From Faecalimonas umbilicata (GTDB lineage: Bacteria; Bacillota; Clostridia; Lachnospirales; Lachnospiraceae), in NCBI RefSeq assembly GCF_004346095.1, contig NZ_SLZV01000019.1:1-64000 (forward strand): a stretch of 64,000 nucleotides of DNA, read 5' to 3'. The notes under the pieces are model-generated. The model did not search any database. It was given only the letters and a program-made list of their open reading frames with translations, and was not told the DNA's origin. Made by a program: the position numbers and the translations under genes. Shown piece after piece: positions 30,492 through 39,318 of this stretch. How positions within the stretch are numbered: position 1 is the stretch's first letter; each line of letters opens with the position of its first letter.

Positions 30492-30627
30492 AATGACTAC
30501 CTCTCTTTGCTTTTGTTTATACGAAAATTATAACAAACTTAAATCTAATGTACAAGTTAGAAATCGGATGAAATTCAAAATAGGATATGATATGATTGGA
30601 GTACGAAAAAGTGAGGGGGCAAAGAGG

Positions 30628-31821
30628 ATGAGAAAGAATCTGGAACGGTATTTTGCAGAGCGCAGGGAGAAGAAAAAAACAGGGAATATCCGTGTCACCT
30701 ATGAGGAATTGCTTGAGCAGGCAGCGGGAAACGAAGAGAGAAAGCTCCTGGAGATCAGAACCGGGAGAGTGAGGGAGTTTCAGCAGCTTTTGGAAGCGTT
30801 TGTTCAGGAGGGAGTGTTAAGTCCGGTGAAAAGAAGTAAGAAACCAGGATATCTGGCGACGGTCTATGAACGGTATGAGATTGTCGGCAATAAAGAAAAA
30901 GTGGTGGAAGATCCGGAATATCTTGCTCTTTTGCATTCATATGTGGGCACGAAGGTGCTTGAATTTTATAAGAGAAACCGGAGAGCGTTTGAGCAGGATC
31001 GGGAAGCGATTGATATACTCTATAACTACTATTGCAGGATAGAGAAAGTATGGATGACTGCAAATGAACTTGGCTATTACCTGTTCGGGGATGAGAAAGC
31101 ATTCGAACAGCCGGAGGGAGAAAAAGAGAAACAAGCGTCAGATGAGCAGGAAATGAGTACGGAAAAGGATGGTGGGGGAAGGCACAGGAAAAAGGCCGGA
31201 GCTTACACGCATCTGTTAAATCGGATGGGATTTGACATAGAGACGGATCTACATGCTTTCTATACGAAAGAGCCATTTATTTGTCAGGTGCGCCCCTCTT
31301 TTTTTGAAAAGAATATCAGGAAAATTTTGATTGTAGAAAATAAAGATACGTATTTTCGGATCAAGAACGGAATATATGGAAAGGAATATGATTGTGTGAT
31401 TTACGGGGAGGGGTGGAAGATTATAAGAGCCTTTTCTCTCGCAGAAGAAACTGGTATAATGGAGACAGATACCATAGAATATTTTGGAGATATCGATCCC
31501 GAAGGGTTTGCGATTTATTATGAATTAAAAACACAGTATGCATCGTATTCGATCCGGCTGAAGATGGAGTTTTATGAGAAGATTTTAGAGGCAGTCAGAG
31601 GAAGTGAGAGAAAGCCCGGGAAAATCAGAGGGAAGATTCAGAATCGGGCGCGGGAGGTACTACCATCTGCCCTTCAGGAATTTGATACAGAGACAGCAGA
31701 TTTTTTGCAGAGAATGATGTTGAAAGATCTGTGCTATATCCCGCAGGAAGCACTGATTCTTGTCGGGGAAGCAGAGGTGGAAAATACTACAAGGAGAATC
31801 AGAAGTAATGGAGTTACATAG
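30628..31821 (+). CDS. jetD: Wadjet component JetD (toprim-like nuclease subunit)
   Basis: A 397-residue protein. The C-terminal half carries the toprim-like pattern of JetD/DUF2220: IVENKDTYF near residue 235, then YFGDIDPEGFAIYYEL with acidic residues at 288 and 290. The N-terminal part is helical and winged. In Wadjet systems JetD is the topoisomerase-VI/Spo11-like subunit that cleaves plasmid DNA extruded by the JetABC motor. Start ATG 30628 follows GAGGGGGCAAAGAGG; upstream in-frame codons fall in the promoter region. It overlaps jetA by 14 bases and is first in the operon. Confidence 0.85.
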   Translation: MRKNLERYFAERREKKKTGNIRVTYEELLEQAAGNEERKLLEIRTGRVREFQQLLEAFVQEGVLSPVKRSKKPGYLATVYERYEIVGNKEKVVEDPEYLALLHSYVGTKVLEFYKRNRRAFEQDREAIDILYNYYCRIEKVWMTANELGYYLFGDEKAFEQPEGEKEKQASDEQEMSTEKDGGGRHRKKAGAYTHLLNRMGFDIETDLHAFYTKEPFICQVRPSFFEKNIRKILIVENKDTYFRIKNGIYGKEYDCVIYGEGWKIIRAFSLAEETGIMETDTIEYFGDIDPEGFAIYYELKTQYASYSIRLKMEFYEKILEAVRGSERKPGKIRGKIQNRAREVLPSALQEFDTETADFLQRMMLKDLCYIPQEALILVGEAEVENTTRRIRSNGVT

Positions 31822-33358
31822 AAATTTGCTTGAGGAGATCCGGGCGGAACAAGGGCTTCGGATGGAGAGTATGAAAAAATATTATCCATTTTTTGAGATT
31901 GTCAGTCATGATCTGAAGCAGTTTCAAAATGGAAAATACAAGTCGATTGACATAGGATATGTGTTGATGGCAGTGCTTAGAATGTTGATCGAAGAAAATA
32001 ATTTTAACAATACCGGAGTAACTTATACGGACTATTTAAATTTTGTCATTCCGTTTTTGGAGAGTGAGTTTGCACTGGACTGTACACCGGAAGAGTATGC
32101 TCAGCTTGCAGGGTATGTGTTTGATAAGATAAAAAATGACGGAAAGCCGTTCTCCTATGAATTTTATGATCCAGAGGAGAAGATCCGGAAGGTTGCCAGA
32201 GTATGGCTGATGAAAAGTCATTTTCAAGAAGGAAATATTTATTATTACATTACGGAGAGTGGGATTGAATTTTATCTGAACACAAAGGAGTTCAAAGAAG
32301 AAAGCAAGATTAGTATACAGCAGCTTCTTTTGGAGAAGATGATCCGCACCCAGAACTTCAAAGGCGGTCGTGAGATTGTAAAGAGAATCTGCAATGAGGT
32401 ACTCAAACTGAAAATGCAGAAGAGAGAAGTACTGCAGGTACTTGTGCATGATTTGAAAAACGGACTTTCTCTCTACCGGGAATTTTTTCAGGAGAGTGTC
32501 TGCTGGTTTGATGAGGAACACGATCTGTTTATGAAAAATACGAGGCTGATTGCCGGGGCAATGTCCATGCTATCTCCGGTTGATCAGATCAAAAATAAAG
32601 AAGAGATCTTTTTGCTGGATAGCGAACTGAAGCGGGCGATGGCGATGCATTCAGAGTTATTGAGTGAGTGTATGGATTTGAGGAGAAAAGTCGACAGTAT
32701 GGTGGAACAGGGGACATTAAACGCGATTCGTCCGGTTGTCTATTTCCGTCAGTTTCTTGAGACGGCCCTTAAAAAAGATGATGTGGAACAATTGAAATTG
32801 CTTGCGGAGCCCTTGTTTCAGGCGAAAAAGAAGAAGATGTTTGATCTGAAGCGGCTGGATGAAATGCTGGCATTACGCCGCGGTATGGATGAGGAACGTG
32901 AGGAGATCGAGTCAGAGGAAGAGGCGGATTATGTCTATGATGACGAACTGGAAGAACAGCGGATCAGCAGCAATTACCGGATCCTTGTGCGGGAATTGTT
33001 TGTGATGTTGAAGAAAACAGACTGTTTCACGCTGCGGGAGTGGAATGAGCAATTAGAGGTACGGTATGGACAGAAGATTTTTGCAAATGGAGATTATTAT
33101 TCGTTCCTCGTCAATCTGTGCCAGAAGCATGAGATTGTAATTCGGGATGCAGTAAGACACCCGGCGACAAATTTTGAGGCAGTTTTGAAACAATATTTTG
33201 AAATAGAAGGCACCGAGGAAGAGTTGCAGATGGATTTTTGTCTGGAAACACTGACGGATGAGGAACCAGTTACTTTTCTCGAATGTTTTTCGGTGACGAA
33301 CATAAGAGTGGAAAGGATGAATGGAGATGACAGAGCAGACGCTGGAAACAGGGATTGA
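31808..33358 (+). CDS. jetA: Wadjet component JetA (kleisin-like)
   Basis: A 516-residue protein, mostly helical with winged-helix-like ends, the size and place of the kleisin-like JetA that bridges the two JetC heads. Recognisable text: MELHRNLLEEIRAEQGLRME, a middle helical bundle and very acidic stretch (EEREEIESEEEADYVYDDEL), then a winged-helix C-terminus. It belongs, as I recall, to the DUF5716-like JetA group seen with DUF6063-like JetB. AAGGAG 11 bases before ATG 31808 supports the start. Overlaps jetD and jetB. Confidence 0.8.
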   Translation: MELHRNLLEEIRAEQGLRMESMKKYYPFFEIVSHDLKQFQNGKYKSIDIGYVLMAVLRMLIEENNFNNTGVTYTDYLNFVIPFLESEFALDCTPEEYAQLAGYVFDKIKNDGKPFSYEFYDPEEKIRKVARVWLMKSHFQEGNIYYYITESGIEFYLNTKEFKEESKISIQQLLLEKMIRTQNFKGGREIVKRICNEVLKLKMQKREVLQVLVHDLKNGLSLYREFFQESVCWFDEEHDLFMKNTRLIAGAMSMLSPVDQIKNKEEIFLLDSELKRAMAMHSELLSECMDLRRKVDSMVEQGTLNAIRPVVYFRQFLETALKKDDVEQLKLLAEPLFQAKKKKMFDLKRLDEMLALRRGMDEEREEIESEEEADYVYDDELEEQRISSNYRILVRELFVMLKKTDCFTLREWNEQLEVRYGQKIFANGDYYSFLVNLCQKHEIVIRDAVRHPATNFEAVLKQYFEIEGTEEELQMDFCLETLTDEEPVTFLECFSVTNIRVERMNGDDRADAGNRD

Positions 33359-34043
33359 GATTTTTGCCAGACTGATCAATCAGGAGGCAGTAAAATATCA
33401 GGGCGAACATACGAAGCTCTATGAGGCATATACGCAGAATGGAGACATATTTGATACGGTAAATAAGATTACAAAGGCGCTGAATCTGGAGATTTATGAT
33501 TACCGGGGAGGGTTGTATCTGACACCGGGAGAATCGAATCATGTTTTTGGATATACGAATGAAGAACTAAAGGAGATGATCGGACTTCGGCTCAATCGGG
33601 AATTGTTCCTTTGCTACTTCATTATTTATCACATCATCACAAAATTTTATACAGATTCAGCGACTTATACTTATCAGGAGTATGTCAAGGTTCCGGAAAT
33701 TGTGGAAGCAGTAGATGCTTCTTTTCAAGGGTTGGCGGAGAAAGTGGAGACGCTTGCACTGACAGAGGTGGAGGAATACAGTTTTGAGCAGATGGCGCTT
33801 GCCTGGGATTTGCCACTTCTCACCAATGAGGACAGTTCCGTGATCCGGGCAGAAAAAGGTTCCCGGGCAGGAATGGTAAAGAAGACATTTCAATTTCTGA
33901 TCCGTCAAGGATTGTTTCTGGAAGTGGAGGATCGATATTATCCGACAGACCGTTTTTCGGCGCTGATCGAGAGTTATTTTGAGTCGGAGCAGAGTCGTAT
34001 TTATGAGATTATGACAGGAGGTAGAGACGATGCCGCATATTAA
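33321..34043 (+). CDS. jetB: Wadjet component JetB (KITE-like)
   Basis: A 240-residue protein between JetA and JetC genes, the position of the KITE-type tandem winged-helix subunit of the SMC-like complex. It shows two helical winged modules, YDYRGGLYLTPGESNHVFGY in the first and YYPTDRFSALIESYF at the end. GGAAAGG precedes ATG 33321; a second ATG lies six bases on. It overlaps jetA by 38 and jetC by 14 bases, so translation of all four is coupled. Confidence 0.8.
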   Translation: MEMTEQTLETGIEIFARLINQEAVKYQGEHTKLYEAYTQNGDIFDTVNKITKALNLEIYDYRGGLYLTPGESNHVFGYTNEELKEMIGLRLNRELFLCYFIIYHIITKFYTDSATYTYQEYVKVPEIVEAVDASFQGLAEKVETLALTEVEEYSFEQMALAWDLPLLTNEDSSVIRAEKGSRAGMVKKTFQFLIRQGLFLEVEDRYYPTDRFSALIESYFESEQSRIYEIMTGGRDDAAY

Positions 34044-37000
34044 CAGAATCCGGGTAAACAACATCAAATATAACGTGGGAACTCAGTTTTATGACGACTT
34101 GTGCCTTCGGTTTCAAGGAAAAAACAGCCTTTATGATCTGGCAAATGGAGGGGGAAAGAGTGTTCTGATGCTTCTGCTTTTACAGAATCTGATCCCAAAC
34201 TGTACACTGGATGACAAACAGCCGGTAGAAAAGTTGTTTCGGGGAAGCACCGGGAGCAGTGTCATCCACTCTTTGATCGAGTGGGACCTTGACAGGCCGG
34301 ATCAGGAAGAGTGTGGATTTCGGTTTATGACGACTGGATTCTGTGCACGAAAGAAGGCAGATCGGATCAAAGAGGGGGAGGAGGAAGTCTCATCTTCGGC
34401 GATTGAATATTTTAACTACTGTATTTTTTATAATGAGTTTAATGATTATGATATTTTAAATCTTCCTCTTGTAAATGGAAAAGAGCGGATTACCTTTAAA
34501 GGGCTAAAAGAACTCATCAAACGGCTTCAGGCCGAATCAAACCGGAAGCTTTCAGTGAAAATTTTTGAAAATTCCAAAAGTGAATATCAAAGTTTCATTG
34601 CAGGCCATGGATTATATGAGAGTCAGTGGAACATTATCCGCGGGATCAATAAGACGGAAGGTCATGTTCGTACTTATTTTGAGAGCAATTATAGGACAAG
34701 CAGAAAAGTAGTAGAGGATCTTTTGATCGAGGAGATTATCCAAAAGGCATACCAGCTTCAGACCGGGAAGGAAAAGGATGCTGAAGAACTGGCACAGACA
34801 CTGTTGGATATCCGGGAACAGATGGTAGAACTGTCAAAGAAAAAGGAGCAGATTTCTAATTACGACAGGCAGATTACGGTGATTCAAGAGTTTTTGACAA
34901 AGTTTGAACCATTGTTACAGAACTTTGAACTGTGCAGGGAAAATGAGCAGAAGACAAGCGTATTTTATCATACCCTCCTTGATGAAAGAGAGCGGATTGA
35001 GGCAGAAGCGGAGCAATTGGAGGAAGCGCTGCAGAACATGCAGGAACAACAGCAGGAAACGGAGCGAATCTTGTTGACTTTAGATCTGCAGGAACTGGAA
35101 TGTCATCTTGATGAAGCCAATTATGAAAGAGAACAGAAGGAAAAGCAGAAAGAGCAGTTGAAAGAGGCAGTCGAAGAATTAAGACAGACTGTGACAGAGA
35201 AAGAGTCTGTCCAATATTTTCTTAATTACGCAAAAGCACAGTCGCGGGCACATACTATCGAGGCAGAGATGGAGCGGATGAAGCAGGGAAATGAGGAACT
35301 CTACCAGTCTTTGCTGGAGATGACTGCCCAGAAAAAAAGAAAAGATGAGCAGATTTTTGAACAGCTTAACAGGCAGAAAGATGAGGCTGAGAAAAATCGA
35401 GAGACTTCCAGAAGAGAAAAGGAAGAGGCAGATAAAAAGGAGCGGGAAAGCGATAATGCCCGTGCTGTATTAGAAAGCCGTCTTATAGAAAATGAGAAAG
35501 AGCGCACCGCTCTGCAAAAAGAAATCGGCGAGGGGATGAAAGCATTCCCATTTCTTCTCCGGGAGCAGATTAAGGATACGATCATAGAAAAAGAAAAGGA
35601 AGAGGATGCCGAGCGAGAGTCGAAGAGAACGCTGGAACAAGAGTGTGAGACGATAAAAGAACAGCTTCAGTCAGACAGGCTGATGGCTAAGGATCTGGAG
35701 CATGAGGCAAAGGAATTGCATACAAAAGAGGAGGAATGTCAGGCACAGCTGGCAATCTATGAGGAGCTGACAGAAAAAGTAGCACAGAGAATGGAAGTAT
35801 ATGGCGAGAAAGATGTCTACCGGTTACTGGAGTTGTTAAAGGAGAAACAGCGGGAGACGATCATTTTGCTCCATGACGGACAGAACCGTCAGTCAGAACT
35901 GCAAAAACAGCTGGGGCAGCTTCAAAAAGGAATTTTATTCCAGGTAACTCCGGAAGCAGAGCAGCTGAAAGAGTTTCTTTACCGAAAATACGGGGATGGA
36001 GTGCTTGGCACAGAGTTGTTAGAGCAGATGCAGGGGGAGAAAAAGGAAGAGGTGCTTGGTCGGATTCCATACTTGCCGTACAGCATTGTCGTCGGGCACC
36101 GGGTCTACGAGAAGATCCTTGCAGAACCAAAACCGGAAGAGTGGCAGAATGTAAGCTGGATGATTCCGGTCGTGGATCAGACATATCTGGAGCATGGACA
36201 GTTTGATGCAGGGGACGGAGTGATGTTTGCAGGAAAAGAAACTGCGTATTTTCTGGAAAAAGAGCAGCTGGAAAAAGAAATACACCGGACAGAAGAAGTA
36301 TTGGATCTGGAACATAAAAAGCAGGAACAGTTGAGAGAACAACAGAAAGTGCTGACAGCGGACACAGATGGCGTGCAAGAGTATGTGACAAACTATTTCG
36401 AAAACTATGCCGGCTGGCTGGAAGAACAGCAGGAGAGAAAAGAAAAAAGAGCACAGGTGATGGAGGCACAGGAACAGTTAAAAGAGAAGGAAAAGAAACT
36501 GTGTGCAAGAGCTGCAGAGCTGGAGAGAAAGATTCCTGAAAGTGCAGCAAAGATTAAGAAACTGGCAGAGGAGATCCTGTCCTTGCAAAGGCTGGAGGAC
36601 ACATTTGGAAAGTCAGATCTTGTGGAAGCAAATCAAAGGGAGTGGAAGGAAAAGAAAGCAGAGCTGGAACTGGAAAAGGAAACACTTTGGAGACTGGTGC
36701 AGGCAAAAGAGCGGGAGATTTCTGAGGCAGACGGACGAATCCGGCAGATTACGGCACAGATTATGGAACGGAAGATGGGATGGGAGAGATATGCTGCCTA
36801 TTATAAAGAAGAGATTCCGATCCAAGAACCGATTCCGGAACGTCTGGAGGAAGAGTTGGATGGTGCCATCGCAGCATTTGAAAAGGAAAATAAAGATGTA
36901 AGAGAAAAAAGCGAGACACTTCAGGTCATCCGGGAACAGATTACATCCTATCTGCGAGAATTAAGAATCAGAAAGGCAGATGTAAAGATGCTGGAACAGC

Positions 37001-38442
37001 TCTATGAGGAGCAGAAACTTGCGGAAGTGTCCGATGAAGAGATTGAGGCGCAGAAAGAACATCTGATGGAGGAAGAGAAGCTATTACAAAGATGTGAGAA
37101 AAAAGTATCGGAGCTGGTACTTGCATGTACGCGATTCCAGTCACAGGCAGATGTGATCGCCGGGCAGATCAGGGAGAGATTCTACCGAATCGAGCGGCTC
37201 CCGATTGCAGCAGGGACGATTGAGATAGAGAAGGAACGGCAGAAAGAGCTACAACAGCAGTGCAAGAGAGAACTGGCAGAATTGTTCCGGAAACAGAAGG
37301 AAACTGGAAAAGCGCAGGAAGAAATCCAGACGATGATCGGAAAGATTACATGGGTTGCAGAAGAGTATCACATCAAAGATATGTCCGTCAAGACACTTCC
37401 AGGATTTGTTATTTTAGACTGGAAAGAAACCGAGCGTCAGATCATGAGTGGATGGCAGAAGATGAAAGCGAGAAAAACAGCGGCAGAAACTGCATTTGGC
37501 AAGGCAAAGGCGTGGTGTGAAGAGACGCTGACCGGACTTGGCGCAGGAAGTTTTGCACTGCAGATGAAAGAACAGATCCCGGTTCCGCAAAGTTTTGAGG
37601 AGGCAGATAAGACGATTAAGCGGTTGGAAGAAGCATGTGTGATGATCCAAATGGGAAGAGATCAGATTGAGGAAAGCCTTCGTGATATCGAGAAGATTAA
37701 AAGTAGTTTTGAAAATCAATGTTTACAGCGGTGTAATACGATCCGCATGGAACTGGATAAGTTTCCGAAACTCAGCAGTATTATGATCGATGAGAAACTG
37801 ACGCAGATCGTCCGGTTGAAGATTCCATATGTGAGAGAAGAACAGCAGCAAATGCAGATTTCCAATTATCTTGGACAAGTGATTGAAAACCTGGAAAAAT
37901 ACGAGACCGAGCAGGAAAAGAAAAAATATCTCATTCAAGAACTGTCGATGAAGCGGATGTTCTCGGCAATCGTCACAGATATGAACCGGATCAGTCTGGA
38001 ACTTTACAAAAGAGAGCGGATCAAAGAACAGAGCCGCCACCTAAGATACGAGGAGGCAGTTGGAAGTACCGGACAGTCGCAGGGAATCTATATCCAGTTT
38101 TTGATCGCAATCATCAATTACATTGCAAGTATTCATTCCTACCATGCAAATGAGGAGTCTCTAAAGAAAGTAATCTTCATCGACAATCCATTCGGTGCGG
38201 CGAAGGATACATATATCTGGGAACCAATCTTTGCGATGCTTGCAGCAAATCGGGTGCAGCTGATCGTGCCGACAAGAGGTGCGACACCGGCGATCATCGG
38301 CAAATTTGATGTCAACTATCTGCTCGGGCAGAAGATGGTCGGACAAAAACAGCAGACCGTTATTGTAGATTATCGCAGCAAGATTGATGTAGAAGAAGCT
38401 GAGTATGTAAAAATGGAATATGAGCAGGCAACACTGTTTTAA
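34030..38442 (+). CDS. jetC: Wadjet component JetC (SMC/MukB-like ATPase)
   Basis: A 1,470-residue SMC-like ATPase. The N-terminal head holds a Walker A GGGKS (40-44) in LYDLANGGGKSVLMLLLLQ. A very long coiled coil (~240-1250) rich in Glu, Lys and Gln follows, interrupted near residue 640-720 by a small hinge-like globular segment (ILFQVTPEAEQLKEFLYRKY). The C-terminal head has EAVGSTGQSQGIYIQF as signature region and Walker B KVIFIDNPFG (Asp1385). It is the DNA-loop-extruding motor of the Wadjet anti-plasmid system. Confidence 0.9.
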   Translation: MPHINRIRVNNIKYNVGTQFYDDLCLRFQGKNSLYDLANGGGKSVLMLLLLQNLIPNCTLDDKQPVEKLFRGSTGSSVIHSLIEWDLDRPDQEECGFRFMTTGFCARKKADRIKEGEEEVSSSAIEYFNYCIFYNEFNDYDILNLPLVNGKERITFKGLKELIKRLQAESNRKLSVKIFENSKSEYQSFIAGHGLYESQWNIIRGINKTEGHVRTYFESNYRTSRKVVEDLLIEEIIQKAYQLQTGKEKDAEELAQTLLDIREQMVELSKKKEQISNYDRQITVIQEFLTKFEPLLQNFELCRENEQKTSVFYHTLLDERERIEAEAEQLEEALQNMQEQQQETERILLTLDLQELECHLDEANYEREQKEKQKEQLKEAVEELRQTVTEKESVQYFLNYAKAQSRAHTIEAEMERMKQGNEELYQSLLEMTAQKKRKDEQIFEQLNRQKDEAEKNRETSRREKEEADKKERESDNARAVLESRLIENEKERTALQKEIGEGMKAFPFLLREQIKDTIIEKEKEEDAERESKRTLEQECETIKEQLQSDRLMAKDLEHEAKELHTKEEECQAQLAIYEELTEKVAQRMEVYGEKDVYRLLELLKEKQRETIILLHDGQNRQSELQKQLGQLQKGILFQVTPEAEQLKEFLYRKYGDGVLGTELLEQMQGEKKEEVLGRIPYLPYSIVVGHRVYEKILAEPKPEEWQNVSWMIPVVDQTYLEHGQFDAGDGVMFAGKETAYFLEKEQLEKEIHRTEEVLDLEHKKQEQLREQQKVLTADTDGVQEYVTNYFENYAGWLEEQQERKEKRAQVMEAQEQLKEKEKKLCARAAELERKIPESAAKIKKLAEEILSLQRLEDTFGKSDLVEANQREWKEKKAELELEKETLWRLVQAKEREISEADGRIRQITAQIMERKMGWERYAAYYKEEIPIQEPIPERLEEELDGAIAAFEKENKDVREKSETLQVIREQITSYLRELRIRKADVKMLEQLYEEQKLAEVSDEEIEAQKEHLMEEEKLLQRCEKKVSELVLACTRFQSQADVIAGQIRERFYRIERLPIAAGTIEIEKERQKELQQQCKRELAELFRKQKETGKAQEEIQTMIGKITWVAEEYHIKDMSVKTLPGFVILDWKETERQIMSGWQKMKARKTAAETAFGKAKAWCEETLTGLGAGSFALQMKEQIPVPQSFEEADKTIKRLEEACVMIQMGRDQIEESLRDIEKIKSSFENQCLQRCNTIRMELDKFPKLSSIMIDEKLTQIVRLKIPYVREEQQQMQISNYLGQVIENLEKYETEQEKKKYLIQELSMKRMFSAIVTDMNRISLELYKRERIKEQSRHLRYEEAVGSTGQSQGIYIQFLIAIINYIASIHSYHANEESLKKVIFIDNPFGAAKDTYIWEPIFAMLAANRVQLIVPTRGATPAIIGKFDVNYLLGQKMVGQKQQTVIVDYRSKIDVEEAEYVKMEYEQATLF

Positions 38443-38457
38443 CAGAATAGATGCAGG

Positions 38458-38494
38458 GAAGGTGCTGCAAATGAAATAAGCGTGCAGCATCTTC
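38458..38494 (+). other. Hairpin between Wadjet operon and RelA/SpoT-like gene
   Basis: GAAGGTGCTGCA pairs with TGCAGCATCTTC over 12 positions (one G-T) around a 13-base loop, 15 bases after the jetC stop. No T-run follows, so termination is doubtful and readthrough into the next gene is possible. Confidence 0.5.
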
Positions 38495-38514
38495 ATGCAC
38501 AAGAGAGGAGTAGA

Positions 38515-39318
38515 ATGTTAGATAAGAAAGAATTTCTTCAGAAATACAGAATTTCAGAGCAGGATTTTGAGGAGGCAAAGATCAGTTGGGAAGAACTGAC
38601 AGCAATCTATGAGAATTACCAGTCTATGGAGACGACGCTCCGGGAGATCGGAAAAGATTTTGTAGATGAATACCTCTATGACATCCAGAAGGCGGGGATC
38701 CATTCTTACCGTTACCGAACGAAGGAACCGGGACATCTTCTGGAGAAGATCATCCGGAAACGAAGAGAAAATTTCCAGAAGTTTGACCGGATCGACCGCT
38801 GGAATTTTCACAAATATTTTACGGATTTGATCGGTATCCGCGTGTTCTTCCTCTACCGTGAGGACTGGATTCACTTTCATCAATATATCACGTCGGTATT
38901 TGAAAATGATCCTGCCCAGTATGTGGAAAATCGTCTGGAAGATTTTGATGAGGATGCGGATCACTATTATATTGCAGAGCGGCCAAAAGTGTATAAGCGG
39001 GCGGGAGACAGTCGAATTTACGATGATCAGCTGATCGAGATCCGTTCCGGGGGAATTTACCGTTCCTTGCACTATATTATCAAATATAAAGGGCATTATG
39101 TGGAGATTCAGGGAAGAACGCTCTTTGAGGAAGGGTGGAGTGAGATTGACCATGATATTGTGTATCCATATTTCAAAGATGATATTATGTTAAATGATTT
39201 CTCTACATTGCTGAACCGGCTTTCCGGGATGGCAGACGAGATGAGTTCTTATTTTCGGCGCATGAAAATGATGCGTGTTGAGGAGGAGCAGGAGAAGGAG
39301 CATGAGAGATCCGTTTAA
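38515..39318 (+). CDS. RelA/SpoT-domain (p)ppGpp synthetase-like protein
   Basis: A 267-residue protein. The central region is a RelA/SpoT nucleotidyltransferase domain: HSYRYRTKEPGHLLEKIIRK, FTDLIGIRVFFLYRED and the closing SGGIYRSLHYII, then GHYVEIQGRTLFEEGWSEID as in small alarmone synthetases. It has no HD hydrolase domain and no TGS/ACT. ATG 38515 follows GAGAGGAG. It begins 73 bases after jetC and overlaps the J-protein gene by 17 bases, so it forms a unit with it. Alarmone or toxSAS-type activities are both possible. Confidence 0.8.
   Translation: MLDKKEFLQKYRISEQDFEEAKISWEELTAIYENYQSMETTLREIGKDFVDEYLYDIQKAGIHSYRYRTKEPGHLLEKIIRKRRENFQKFDRIDRWNFHKYFTDLIGIRVFFLYREDWIHFHQYITSVFENDPAQYVENRLEDFDEDADHYYIAERPKVYKRAGDSRIYDDQLIEIRSGGIYRSLHYIIKYKGHYVEIQGRTLFEEGWSEIDHDIVYPYFKDDIMLNDFSTLLNRLSGMADEMSSYFRRMKMMRVEEEQEKEHERSV

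Noticed and set aside
34030-38442. Several long minus-strand frames opposite jetC
   Set aside because: They are products of the biased Glu/Lys/Gln codons of the coiled coil, without ribosome sites or plausible protein sequence.
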